From Collinsella sp. (GTDB lineage: Bacteria; Actinomycetota; Coriobacteriia; Coriobacteriales; Coriobacteriaceae), in NCBI GenBank assembly GCA_022720335.1, contig JAIHVJ010000066.1, positions 1 through 12,469 on the forward strand: DNA of 12,469 bases, in the 5' to 3' direction. The notes below the pieces were generated by a model. It was not told the DNA's origin and ran no database searches. It worked only from the letters and a program-made list of their open reading frames with translations. This document shows, in pieces, positions 1-6,589 of this stretch. Both the position numbers and the translations under genes were made by a program. Every line of letters starts with the position of its first letter. Position 1 is the stretch's first letter.

Positions 1-504
1 GCGCACCACGAACAGCGTGCCGTCGGTCAGGCTGGCAATCTCGGCAGCATCGATGAAGGTGCCGACCGGGGGAGCGTCGAAGATGACGTACTGGAACTTA
101 GCAGACAGTGCCTTTACCAGCTTGGCAAAGCGGTGAGAGACGATGATGTCGGCAGGATTGGGAATATGCGGCTCGGCATCAAGGAAGTAGAAGTTCTTCT
201 GACCCGTCTCGACAATTGCCTGGTCAATGGAGATCTGCTCGGAAAGAACCGCATAGAGTCCGCCGCGCGAACGAACGCCGAGCATATCGGAAAGGGACCT
301 GCGGCGCATATCGGCCTCAACCAGGAGCACGGACTTGCCACTCGTGGCAATTGCCTGAGCAAGGTTAATGGAAACCGTAGACTTGCCCTCGTTGGGAATC
401 GAGGAGGTAACGGTGATGGTGCGAATGGGGTCGTCCACGCTCGCAAAGCGGATGTTGGCCAGAAGGGTCTTGGCGGCATTCTGTACAACGAGCTTATCGG
501 TGTT
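1..504 (-). pseudogene. CpsD/CapB-type bacterial tyrosine kinase ATPase domain, 5'-truncated and running off the window
   Basis: The minus strand is open from 504 to the window edge (168 codons) and encodes a BY-kinase P-loop domain. This family autophosphorylates a tyrosine cluster and controls capsule or exopolysaccharide polymerisation together with a Wzz/CpsC membrane activator. Visible motifs, counting from the codon at 504, are Walker A SSIPNEGKST (34-43), Walker A' VLLVEADMR (59-67) and Walker B YVIFDAPP (139-146). The tyrosine-rich tail would lie off the left edge. The stretch QNAAKTLLANIRFASVDDP just before Walker A is typical of the start of a CpsD catalytic domain. There is no usable start codon or ribosome site: the frame is closed by TAG at 505-507, inside the second membrane helix of the adjoining Wzz-like gene, which is read in another phase. 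Seen: kinase motifs and the frame break. Inferred: a deletion or indel fused and inactivated the two genes, unless the break is a sequence error. Confidence 0.75.
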
Positions 505-1037
505 CTAAAGATGCCCGCGAGGAACGCGACAGCAACGTACAGCATACGCTTGGGGCCGCTGGGGGCTTCGGGGGTCTTAGCCTCGTCGATAACGTTGATG
601 CTCTGGGCAGCGCCGACGTTCTGAGCGACCGTACTCACCGAGCTAGCTATGGCCTTTGCGACCTTAGCCGTCTCCTTGGCATCGGTGCCGGTAACCGAAA
701 GCGTAATGACACGCGTGGTGGTCTCGGAGGAAACAGACACCTTGTAGTCATCCAGATCGGTGAGGCCCAGTTCATTGGCTGCGCCGCTCTTAACGCTATC
801 GCTATCCAGCAGCGTGGCGATATCGTTGGAAAGCATCTGACTCGCCGAGAGATCGTTGTAGCTCATCTGACCGCTATCGTCGGTCTTGGCGAGAATGTAC
901 ATGCTCGTCGTCGCGGTATAGGTGTTGTCCATCGCAACGAAGGACACGATGCCCATGGCGATCGCGCAGACCACCGGAAGGGTGATGACCAGCTGAAGGT
1001 GCTTCTTCAGCAGCTGGAACAGTTCGAGAAGGGTCAT
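114..1037 (-). CDS. Wzz/CpsC-type polysaccharide chain-length determinant, C-terminus replaced by out-of-frame sequence
   Basis: Residues 1-179 look like a Wzz-domain membrane protein that sets polysaccharide chain length and activates the partner kinase. TM1 is at about 17-37, followed by an extracellular domain with polar, Ser/Thr-rich sequence, a Pro-rich PEAPSGP turn, then the start of TM2 (LYVAVAFLAGIF). TM2 stops after only about 12 hydrophobic residues. From about position 507 the frame encodes Arg/Pro/Ser-rich nonsense down to TAA at 114-116, because this stretch is kinase-coding in another phase. ATG at 1035-1037 has an AAAGG site 8 nt upstream. The intact family member would have a full TM2 and a cytoplasmic tail, so the natural C-terminus is missing. 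It is the first gene after the phoR terminator and probably has its own promoter in 1038-1170. The product is probably non-functional. Confidence 0.7.
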   Translation of the reverse strand: MTLLELFQLLKKHLQLVITLPVVCAIAMGIVSFVAMDNTYTATTSMYILAKTDDSGQMSYNDLSASQMLSNDIATLLDSDSVKSGAANELGLTDLDDYKVSVSSETTTRVITLSVTGTDAKETAKVAKAIASSVSTVAQNVGAAQSINVIDEAKTPEAPSGPKRMLYVAVAFLAGIFRTPISSLYRMPPRPFWPTSALRAWTTPFAPSPLPPRFPTRASLRFPLTLLRQLPRVASPCSWLRPICAAGPFPICSAFVRAADSMRFFPSRSPLTRQLSRRVRRTSTSLMPSRIFPILPTSSSLTALPSW

Positions 1038-1130
1038 GCAGCTTGCCTTTCATTTCCCCAGTTCGGATTGACAAAACTGTCCGTATGTTATCGCATCTTT
1101 TTACCGAGACCAAACTCTATACATAAGAAA

Positions 1131-1144
1131 CAGGCTCTCCTGTA
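1131..1144. promoter_or_regulatory. Small dyad in the wzz upstream region
   Basis: ACAGG and CCTGT flank a 4-nt centre, 94 nt upstream of the wzz-like start. On the minus strand an AT-rich stretch with TATGTA/TATAGA lies just downstream of it and TTTACA just upstream, so a promoter may be here, but spacings (15 or 19 nt) are not canonical. It may be an operator; no regulator is implied by the sequence. Confidence 0.25.
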
Positions 1145-1178
1145 AAAATGTCGGAAGCAATCGTAAAATTGCACAACA

Positions 1179-1207
1179 ACGCCGCACCCGAAAGTCAAAT
1201 GCGGCGT
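1179..1207 (-). terminator. Rho-independent terminator after phoR
   Basis: The arms ACGCCGCA and TGCGGCGT are perfect 8-bp complements around a 13-nt loop, 26 nt past the phoR stop. On the minus strand the stem is followed by TTGTTGTGC, a weak U-tract. It would end the phosphate-module transcript before the wzz-like gene. Confidence 0.65.
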
Positions 1208-1232
1208 CTACATCAATATCTATGTTGTATCG

Positions 1233-2657
1233 CTATGCGAATGGCTCGTCCTGCTGTATGGGAAACGTCACCGTAATGGTGGTTCCCACGCCCAACTCGC
1301 TCGACAGATCGAGCGTGGCGTGATGATACAGGGCCGCATGCTTGACAATGGCAAGTCCCAGACCGGTTCCGCCGCGTGCCTTGGACCTACTCTTGTCCAC
1401 GCGATAGAACCGCTCAAATACCTTGCCCTGTTCTTCAGGCGCGATACCGATTCCCGTGTCGGCGACCGCAAGGAACGGATGGCCTTCGTCGTTGGTGCCG
1501 CACTGCAGCGTAACCGTACCGCCGGGTCGATTGTAGCGGATGGCGTTGCTTGCCAGATTATAGATGAGCTCGTCAATCAAGCGCGACACGCCCTCGATGA
1601 CCACAGGCTTGGTCTCATGACTTATCGTCACATTCGCCTGACGGGCGACCTGTTCAAGACGCTGCTCGACCGCGTAGATGGCACGCGAGAGCTCAATAGG
1701 CTCCGTGGACCCAATGGGCACCGCCTCGCCCTCAGCTGCACGCTCGGCCTCGTCCAAGTTAGACAGCGTAAGGATATCGTTGACAAGCGCTGCCAAGCGG
1801 CCCGCCTCACGATAGATGCGACCGCCAAAGTTGCGCAGGTCGCCCTCGCCCTCGACCATGCCGTTTGCGATGAGCTCGGCATAGCCCGAAATCGCCGTAA
1901 GCGGCGTCTTGAGCTCATGGGTGATATTCGCCGTGAACTCGCGGCGCATACGGTCGTTGTCCGCTAGCACCGCCATTTGGCGCTTGAGTTCCTGGCGCTG
2001 CGACTCGATACGCTCAAGCATGGGGACCATCTCGGCATAGGCGTGCTCATAGCTACGGCGTGGGTGGTCCAAATCCACCTCTTGCAACGGCGCGATGATG
2101 GCACGGGACTCGCGGCGCGCCATAAAAAACGAGAGTACCGCACCCGCTGCTGCGATAAGCAGCATCGGCGCCACCATCGACAGCAAAATCGCCGCAACGC
2201 CAGGCTGGGCCTGCGCCAAGCGGACAACCTGGCCGTTATCAAGGGCGACGGCGCGATACAGCATAATCTCGTCGAGCGTAGAGCTTGCGCGCTCCGCGGA
2301 ACCCAAACCACTCTCAAAGGCCTCGATGACCTCGGGGCGATCGCCATGGTTGGGCAGTGTGGAAGGCGACGCCTCGTTGTCGTAGGCAACCGATCCATCC
2401 TTGTTAATCAGCGTGATGCGCAAGTCCTCGCGATCGAGACTACGCAAGAACGGGATGGGCTCCTGCTGTTCGTCGAGAGCGGCAGCAATGAGCTCGGTTT
2501 CCTGCGCCAGATTGGCACTCGTGGCATCCGCCAAGGTGTTTTGCACAAAGAACGCACCCAGCACCGTAAACGCCACGATAACCGCCATGGCGCAGACAAA
2601 GATCGTCACAAAAACGCGGTGCGACAGCGTATGTTTTCCCTGGGGGGCGAAGACCAC
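1233..2657 (-). CDS. phoR: PhoR-like membrane sensor histidine kinase
   Basis: A 474-residue sensor kinase, the likely partner of the response regulator just upstream; the pair is expected to control phosphate-starvation genes. TM1 is at about 14-38, an extracytoplasmic sensor domain at about 40-152 (containing DGSVAYDN and a RPEVIEAFESG stretch seen in PhoR-type kinases), and TM2 at about 154-180. The core then has the H-box FTANITHELKTPLT with His247, N-box NLASNAIRYN (367-376), G1 DTGIGIAP (400-407), F-box FERFYRVDKS (414-423) and G2 GGTGLGLA (429-436), so all catalytic boxes are intact. No PAS domain is obvious. The start is GTG at 2655-2657, 3 nt after the phoP stop; GGAGGAG lies inside the last phoP codons at 6-nt spacing, so the two are translationally coupled. 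The phosphate assignment rests on pstB next door plus family resemblance; the signal itself is not visible. Confidence 0.88.
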   Translation of the reverse strand: MVFAPQGKHTLSHRVFVTIFVCAMAVIVAFTVLGAFFVQNTLADATSANLAQETELIAAALDEQQEPIPFLRSLDREDLRITLINKDGSVAYDNEASPSTLPNHGDRPEVIEAFESGLGSAERASSTLDEIMLYRAVALDNGQVVRLAQAQPGVAAILLSMVAPMLLIAAAGAVLSFFMARRESRAIIAPLQEVDLDHPRRSYEHAYAEMVPMLERIESQRQELKRQMAVLADNDRMRREFTANITHELKTPLTAISGYAELIANGMVEGEGDLRNFGGRIYREAGRLAALVNDILTLSNLDEAERAAEGEAVPIGSTEPIELSRAIYAVEQRLEQVARQANVTISHETKPVVIEGVSRLIDELIYNLASNAIRYNRPGGTVTLQCGTNDEGHPFLAVADTGIGIAPEEQGKVFERFYRVDKSRSKARGGTGLGLAIVKHAALYHHATLDLSSELGVGTTITVTFPIQQDEPFA

Positions 2658-2660
2658 GGG

Positions 2661-3389
2661 TTACTCCTCCGATGCGGTGGCCGCGGTGTCGTCGCCTTTG
2701 GCACCATCGCCGGCAGAAGGCTCGGCCAAGCGGTAGCCCACGCCGCGCACGGTCTCGATGGCGCTGGCATGCTCGCCCAGTTTTTGGCGAAGCGTCTGCA
2801 CGTGCACGTCAACGGTGCGCGAACCGCCGTCGAAGTCCCAGCCCCACACGCTCTGCAGCAACGACTCGCGGGTAAAAACCACGCCGGGCTTGCGCATGAG
2901 GTACTCGAGCAGGTCGAACTCGCGCAGGGTGAGCTTAAGCGGCTCGCCGGCAACGGTCACCTCGCGATGGCTGGGCGAGAGCACGATGTCGCCCACGCTG
3001 AGCACATCGCTCGCCTGCTTGACCATGCCGCCGCGACGCAGCAGTGCGCGGCAGCGGCTCGCAAGCTCCATGAGCGAAAACGGCTTAGTCAGGTAATCGT
3101 CGGCACCGCCATCGAGCGCCATCACCTTGTCGAGCTCGGTATCCTTGGCGGTAAGCATCATGATGGGCACCGTCGCCGTCAGGCGATCGGCACGCAGTCG
3201 ACGCATAATCGCCAAGCCATCGGTATCGGGCAGCATGATGTCGAGCAGGACGGCATCGGGTACCCGTCGCGCCACGGCAGCCTTAAACTCACCGTCGCAC
3301 GAAAAGCCTTCGGCCTCAATCCCCTGCTTGCGCAGCGCATAGACCGTCAAATCCCTGATGTTGTCATCGTCCTCGACGTAATAGATCAT
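2661..3389 (-). CDS. phoP: PhoP/PhoB-like OmpR-family response regulator
   Basis: A 242-residue regulator with an N-terminal receiver (phosphoacceptor Asp50 in LLDIMLP, Thr80, Lys102; acidic cluster EDDD at 6-9) and a C-terminal OmpR/PhoB winged helix at about 130-225 (FDLLEYLMRKPG, then RTVDVHVQTLRQKLG, ending VRGVGYRL). A short acidic Ala/Thr-rich tail follows. The frame has an ATG eight codons further upstream (3413), but AAAGGGG sits 6 nt before ATG 3387-3389 and the resulting protein begins MIYYVEDD, the usual receiver start, so the inner start is chosen. It lies 64 nt after pstB and is coupled to phoR. The 14-bp palindrome in the pstB-phoP gap could be a binding site. Function is inferred to be phosphate-responsive transcription control. 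Confidence 0.88.
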   Translation of the reverse strand: MIYYVEDDDNIRDLTVYALRKQGIEAEGFSCDGEFKAAVARRVPDAVLLDIMLPDTDGLAIMRRLRADRLTATVPIMMLTAKDTELDKVMALDGGADDYLTKPFSLMELASRCRALLRRGGMVKQASDVLSVGDIVLSPSHREVTVAGEPLKLTLREFDLLEYLMRKPGVVFTRESLLQSVWGWDFDGGSRTVDVHVQTLRQKLGEHASAIETVRGVGYRLAEPSAGDGAKGDDTAATASEE

Positions 3390-3429
3390 GTTGAACCCCT
3401 TTGCGGCCGGCATGACCGCATCTTAACCC

Positions 3430-3443
3430 TAAAGGTACCTTTA
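3430..3443. promoter_or_regulatory. 14-bp perfect palindrome between pstB and phoP
   Basis: TAAAGGTACCTTTA is fully self-complementary and lies 10 nt after the pstB stop and 40 nt before the chosen phoP start. It could be an operator or an RNA processing/attenuation hairpin; there is no U-tract, so a classical terminator is unlikely. Confidence 0.35.
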
Positions 3444-3453
3444 CTAGATGGTA

Positions 3454-4329
3454 TCAGCCAAAACGCCCCGTCAAATAATCCGCCGTGCGCGGATCGGTCG
3501 GATTCTTGAAGAGTTGCGCGGTGGGCGCGTGCTCCACCAGCTCACCCAGCAAAAAGAATGCGACCGAATCGGAGATACGCGCCGCCTGCTGCATATTGTG
3601 CGTAACGACCACGAGCGTGCAGGTCTCTTTGAGCTCACAGGCCAGCTGCTCCACCACCAGCGTCGACACAGGGTCGAGTGCCGAGGTCGGCTCGTCCATC
3701 AGCAGAATGTCGGGCTGCACGGCCAGCGCGCGGGCGATGCACAGACGCTGCTGCTGGCCGCCCGAAAGACCCAGACCCGACTCTTTGAGCTTGTCCTTGG
3801 CCTCGTCCCACAGGGCGGCGCGTCGCAGGGAGTCTTCGACCAGCTCGTCGAGCACGACGCGATCGCGCACTCCCATTCCGCGAGGACCGTAGGCGACGTT
3901 GTCGTAGATGCTCATGGGAAACGGGTTGGGGCGCTGGAACACCATGCCCACGCGCTGGCGCAAACGGCAGATGTCGTAATCGCCCAGGATATCTTGACCA
4001 TCGAGCGCAATCTTGCCCTCGATACGGCAATCCTTGATGCCGTCGTTCATGCGGTTAAAGCAGCGCAGCAACGTGGACTTTCCGCAGCCCGAAGGCCCGA
4101 TAAATGAGGTGATCTGCTTGTCGCGGATCTTGATATTCACGTCCTTGAGCGCATGATGGTCGCCATAGAACAGGTCGAGGCCCTCGACGTCGATGCGCGT
4201 CGGCGAGGCGGCAAGATCCTCTGCCGTGGGGCGAGTCGCATCCCCAACCTCGCGCTCGTGCGCGGCCTCGGCCTGCGCTTCCATGAGTTCTTCAAGCTCC
4301 GTGGGCTCCACAGCCGCAGCAGCCGTCAT
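3454..4329 (-). CDS. pstB: Phosphate ABC transporter ATP-binding protein PstB
   Basis: The ATPase that powers high-affinity phosphate import through PstC/PstA, and in many bacteria passes phosphate status to PhoR. The 291 residues contain Walker A GPSGCGKST (78-86), the PstB-characteristic CFNRMND after it, Q-loop FQRPNPFPMSIYDNVAYG (from 131), signature LSGGQQQR (188-195), Walker B ILLMDEP (208-214), the TSALDP D-loop and the switch His244, ending near FKNPTDPRTADYLTGRFG. It is about 40 residues longer than usual because of an acidic, Ala/Glu-rich N-terminal extension before the conserved start at about 45. ATG 4327-4329 is preferred to GTG 4342-4344: the GGAGG element overlaps the GTG and sits 8 nt before the ATG. 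Oddly, no pstS, pstC, pstA or phoU flanks it; a VanS-like kinase is upstream and phoPR downstream. Confidence 0.95.
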   Translation of the reverse strand: MTAAAAVEPTELEELMEAQAEAAHEREVGDATRPTAEDLAASPTRIDVEGLDLFYGDHHALKDVNIKIRDKQITSFIGPSGCGKSTLLRCFNRMNDGIKDCRIEGKIALDGQDILGDYDICRLRQRVGMVFQRPNPFPMSIYDNVAYGPRGMGVRDRVVLDELVEDSLRRAALWDEAKDKLKESGLGLSGGQQQRLCIARALAVQPDILLMDEPTSALDPVSTLVVEQLACELKETCTLVVVTHNMQQAARISDSVAFFLLGELVEHAPTAQLFKNPTDPRTADYLTGRFG

Positions 4330-4344
4330 ACCGCATACCTCCAC

Positions 4345-4370
4345 ATCGATATCAATTCAGCAGTATCGAT
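4345..4370. promoter_or_regulatory. Inverted repeat just upstream of the pstB start
   Basis: The arms ATCGATA and TATCGAT flank 12 nt, ending 15 nt before the pstB ATG and abutting its ribosome site. It could be an operator or a leader hairpin affecting translation. No cognate factor can be named. Confidence 0.3.
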
Positions 4371-4384
4371 AGTAGAAATCGCGG

Positions 4385-4411
4385 CTCATATGCACGTGAG
4401 CGCATTGTCAA
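4385..4411 (-). promoter_or_regulatory. Candidate pstB promoter
   Basis: On the minus strand a perfect TTGACA (4406-4411) is followed 15 nt later by TATGAG (4385-4390); the spacer is short. TTACA lies just upstream of the TTGACA, giving a loose repeat that could reflect PhoP control, but this is weak. It lies in the 103-nt gap between the VanS-like gene and pstB, which has no obvious terminator. Confidence 0.3.
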
Positions 4412-4432
4412 GTGTTTGTAAGGGCACGCTGG

Positions 4433-5671
4433 CTATGCGGCGGGCAGCTCGATGGTGAATATCGTGTGTTCGGGCGTCGATTCACATGCAACGGTACCGC
4501 CGTGTGCCGCGATGATCTCCTTGGCAATAGCAAGGCCCAGACCGGCACCACCGCGATTGGTCGCACGCGCCGCATCCAGGCGATAGAACTTCTCAAAGAT
4601 CACCTTGAGCTTAGCCGCAGGGATAGGATCGCCCTGATTGATAAAGCGAACGCGCACGCCGCCATCGTCTTGGCGCCCGGCCTCAATCGTGATAGTCGAG
4701 CCCTCATAGCTATAGGCGACGGCGTTTTTCATGATGTTGTTGAACACGCGAGCCATCTTGTCGCCATCCACGAGCACCGTCAGGTCCTCGTGGATATCAA
4801 CTTGGGCTTCCTTATGCTGCTCGTTGAGGATGGGATAGAACTCGTCAGCCACCTGAGCCAGCAGCAACCCCAGATCAACATAGCCGCGCGTGAGCACGAT
4901 ATCGTGGAAGTCAAAGCGTGTGATATCGAAGAACTCTTCGATGAGTGCATCGAGCCGGTGCGCCTTGTCGAGAGCCACGCCCGTAAAGTGCGCACGTTGC
5001 TCAACCGGCAGCTCAGGAGCCTCTTGCAGCAGCGAAAGATAGCCCACCACACTGGCAAGCGGGGTGCGTAGGTCATGTGCCAAGTACGTGACCAGATCGT
5101 CCTTGCGATGCGACTCGTCACGCAAGGCCTGTTGCACCTTGCGCTCACGGTCACGCACGCGGTTAAGGGCGCCCTCGACCTCCAAGAAGTCGCCGTCGAT
5201 GTTGTCCCAGGTGTCGGGGTGATCGATCAGGCGATCTTGAATACGAGCGGCCAGCACACAATCGGCATGCTGCTCGCCCTGTTCGTAGCCCTGGTAGTAC
5301 AGGGCGCGGCCACACAAGAACAGCACGCACGCGGCAAGCGCCAGCACAAAGCCAAGCATGTTGAATACAAAGCCGGCATCGAACAGCACCGGCCCTTCGA
5401 TGCCGCCGAGCGCCATGGCGCCAATCGCCAACGTCATGGCCCACGCGGCGCCGCCAATCACCATGCAGCGGCGCACGATCTCAAATCGATCGATCAGCAA
5501 AAAGCCGGCAAGCAGCACCGTCAAGATTCCGGCGATGTTGTCGATGCCAATCAGCAGCAGGCTCAGCAAAAAGAGCAGCACCGTTGCAAGCGCGCGGTTG
5601 TCGACGACCGACCTCACGTATTCAAAGAGCCGATCGGGTACCTCGAATGCCTGCCTATCGTCTTTTGTCAT
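4433..5671 (-). CDS. vanS: VanS-like sensor histidine kinase with four predicted membrane segments
   Basis: A 412-residue kinase strongly resembling VanS in its core: YLAHDLRTPLASVVGYLSLLQEAP with His199, a DKAHRLDALIEEFFDITRF segment, N-box FNNIMKNAVAYS, a shortened G1-like box INQGDPIP, F-box FEKFYRLDAAR and G2 GGAGLGLAIAKEI. As in VanS-type kinases, G1 has NQG where most kinases have DTG. The N-terminal half holds hydrophobic segments at about 29-43, 46-62, 70-90 and 99-120, so four short helices with small loops, rather than two helices around an extracellular domain; it may sense a membrane-associated signal. GTG at 5675-5677 also opens this frame, but GGGGAA lies 6 nt before ATG 5669-5671, so the ATG is chosen. 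It follows the VanR-like gene by 25 nt. No vanH, vanA or vanX homolog is present, so a cell-wall homeostasis role is inferred, not resistance. Confidence 0.85.
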   Translation of the reverse strand: MTKDDRQAFEVPDRLFEYVRSVVDNRALATVLLFLLSLLLIGIDNIAGILTVLLAGFLLIDRFEIVRRCMVIGGAAWAMTLAIGAMALGGIEGPVLFDAGFVFNMLGFVLALAACVLFLCGRALYYQGYEQGEQHADCVLAARIQDRLIDHPDTWDNIDGDFLEVEGALNRVRDRERKVQQALRDESHRKDDLVTYLAHDLRTPLASVVGYLSLLQEAPELPVEQRAHFTGVALDKAHRLDALIEEFFDITRFDFHDIVLTRGYVDLGLLLAQVADEFYPILNEQHKEAQVDIHEDLTVLVDGDKMARVFNNIMKNAVAYSYEGSTITIEAGRQDDGGVRVRFINQGDPIPAAKLKVIFEKFYRLDAARATNRGGAGLGLAIAKEIIAAHGGTVACESTPEHTIFTIELPAA

Positions 5672-5696
5672 ATCCACTTCCCCACCATCAAAGGCG

Positions 5697-6392
5697 CTAT
5701 TCGATGATGTAGCCGACGCCCCAGACGTTTTTGATAAAGCGTGGCTTTTGTGCGTCGTCGCCGATTTTTTCGCGCAAGTGGCGAATGTGCACCATCACCG
5801 TATTGTTGGAGCCGGGCATAAAATCCTCGCTCCACACCGCGCGGAACAGGTCCTCCACGGCCACCACGCTGCCGCGATGCTCGACCAGATACAGCAAGAT
5901 TGAATACTCGGTGGGTGTGAGGCGTACCGGTGCACCGTCCACCGTCACGGAACGAGCGTCGCGGTTGATCTCCAAGCCGTCGAGCTGAATGGTCGGCGAC
6001 TCGGCCGCCTGTGCACGGCTACCGTAGCTGGTGTAGCGGCGAAGCTGAGCGTGCACGCGCGCGATGAGCTCCAGCGGACGGAACGGCTTAACCACGTAAT
6101 CGTCCGCGCCAAGCGAAAGGCCCCCGATCTTGTCTTGCTGGGCATCGCGCGCCGTCAGCATGATCACGGGATAGGTATGGCTGGAACGGATCGTACGCAG
6201 CAGCTCAAACCCATCGATATCGGGCAGCATGACATCTAGCAGCGCCAAATCGAACTCCTGCTCCAAAATCGCCTTGGCAGCATCGGCCCCGCTATAGGCA
6301 ATCTGGACATCAAAGCCCTCTTTTGTAAGGTAGATGCCAACCAAGTCGGCGATGGCCTTTTCGTCATCAACTACCAGTATGCGCTCGTTCAT
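5697..6392 (-). CDS. vanR: VanR-like OmpR-family response regulator
   Basis: A 231-residue regulator: receiver with DDE at 9-11, phosphoacceptor Asp53 in LLDVMLP, Thr80 and Lys102 in VKPFRPLELIARV, a short linker at about 120-130, then an OmpR-type winged helix (LTPTEYSILLYLVEHRG, SNNTVMVHIRHLREKIGD, ending KNVWGVGYIIE). The motifs ADDYVVKPFRPLELIARVHAQLRRY and NNTVMVHIRHLREKIGD are very close to VanR as I remember it. ATG 6390-6392 has AGGAG at 5-nt spacing. A CATAAT -10 (6413-6418) lies just upstream, with a poor -35, which suits an activator-dependent, perhaps self-activated, promoter. The dyad at 6452-6478 is well placed upstream. First gene of the pair with the VanS-like kinase; divergent from the carboxypeptidase. 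Confidence 0.88.
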   Translation of the reverse strand: MNERILVVDDEKAIADLVGIYLTKEGFDVQIAYSGADAAKAILEQEFDLALLDVMLPDIDGFELLRTIRSSHTYPVIMLTARDAQQDKIGGLSLGADDYVVKPFRPLELIARVHAQLRRYTSYGSRAQAAESPTIQLDGLEINRDARSVTVDGAPVRLTPTEYSILLYLVEHRGSVVAVEDLFRAVWSEDFMPGSNNTVMVHIRHLREKIGDDAQKPRFIKNVWGVGYIIE

Positions 6393-6412
6393 GCGTGCTC
6401 CTCTCGCGCTCC

Positions 6413-6418
6413 ATTATG
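6413..6418 (-). promoter_or_regulatory. Candidate -10 element of the vanR-like gene
   Basis: CATAAT on the minus strand, 20 nt upstream of the vanR-like ATG. At 17-nt spacing the -35 is TGTGTG, a poor match, consistent with an activated promoter. The leader would be very short but keeps the AGGAG site. Confidence 0.4.
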
Positions 6419-6451
6419 CCTGAGGCGACGCACGCCACACACAACAAGCGT

Positions 6452-6478
6452 GGGTGATTAAGTCGGTCTTAAGCACCC
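6452..6478. promoter_or_regulatory. 27-bp dyad, candidate operator between vanR-like gene and carboxypeptidase
   Basis: The arms GGGTGATTAAG and CTTAAGCACCC are complementary at 10 of 11 positions around a 5-nt centre. The same DNA holds TTAAG twice with an 11-bp period (6458, 6469), one helical turn, the usual layout for OmpR-family regulators. It sits about 46-72 bp upstream of the inferred vanR start point and about 80-105 bp upstream of that of the carboxypeptidase gene. No U-tract follows on either strand, so it is not a typical terminator. Inferred target: the VanR-like regulator itself. Confidence 0.5.
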
Positions 6479-6544
6479 TTGTGCCCGTTCGAACGCGGAT
6501 GTAGGCCACGCACGCACGCGATGATCGCCGACGCCGGCAAACGA

Positions 6545-6550
6545 TATACT
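6545..6550 (+). promoter_or_regulatory. Candidate -10 element of the carboxypeptidase gene
   Basis: TATACT lies 40 nt before the chosen GTG start. The -35 position (about 6522-6527, TGATCG) is weak, again suggesting dependence on an activator. Confidence 0.4.
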
Positions 6551-6589
6551 CTAGTTTCAGAAGAGACCATCCCGTCGAAAGCGAAATCT

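Noticed and set aside
1977..3509. 510-codon plus-strand open frame
   Set aside because: It is antisense to phoR/phoP, which carry complete kinase and regulator motifs; its protein is His/Arg/Gln-rich with no domain, typical of a GC-rich shadow frame.
4433..6392. Glycopeptide resistance cluster
   Set aside because: Only VanR/VanS-like regulators are present; no ligase, dehydrogenase or dipeptidase gene is visible.
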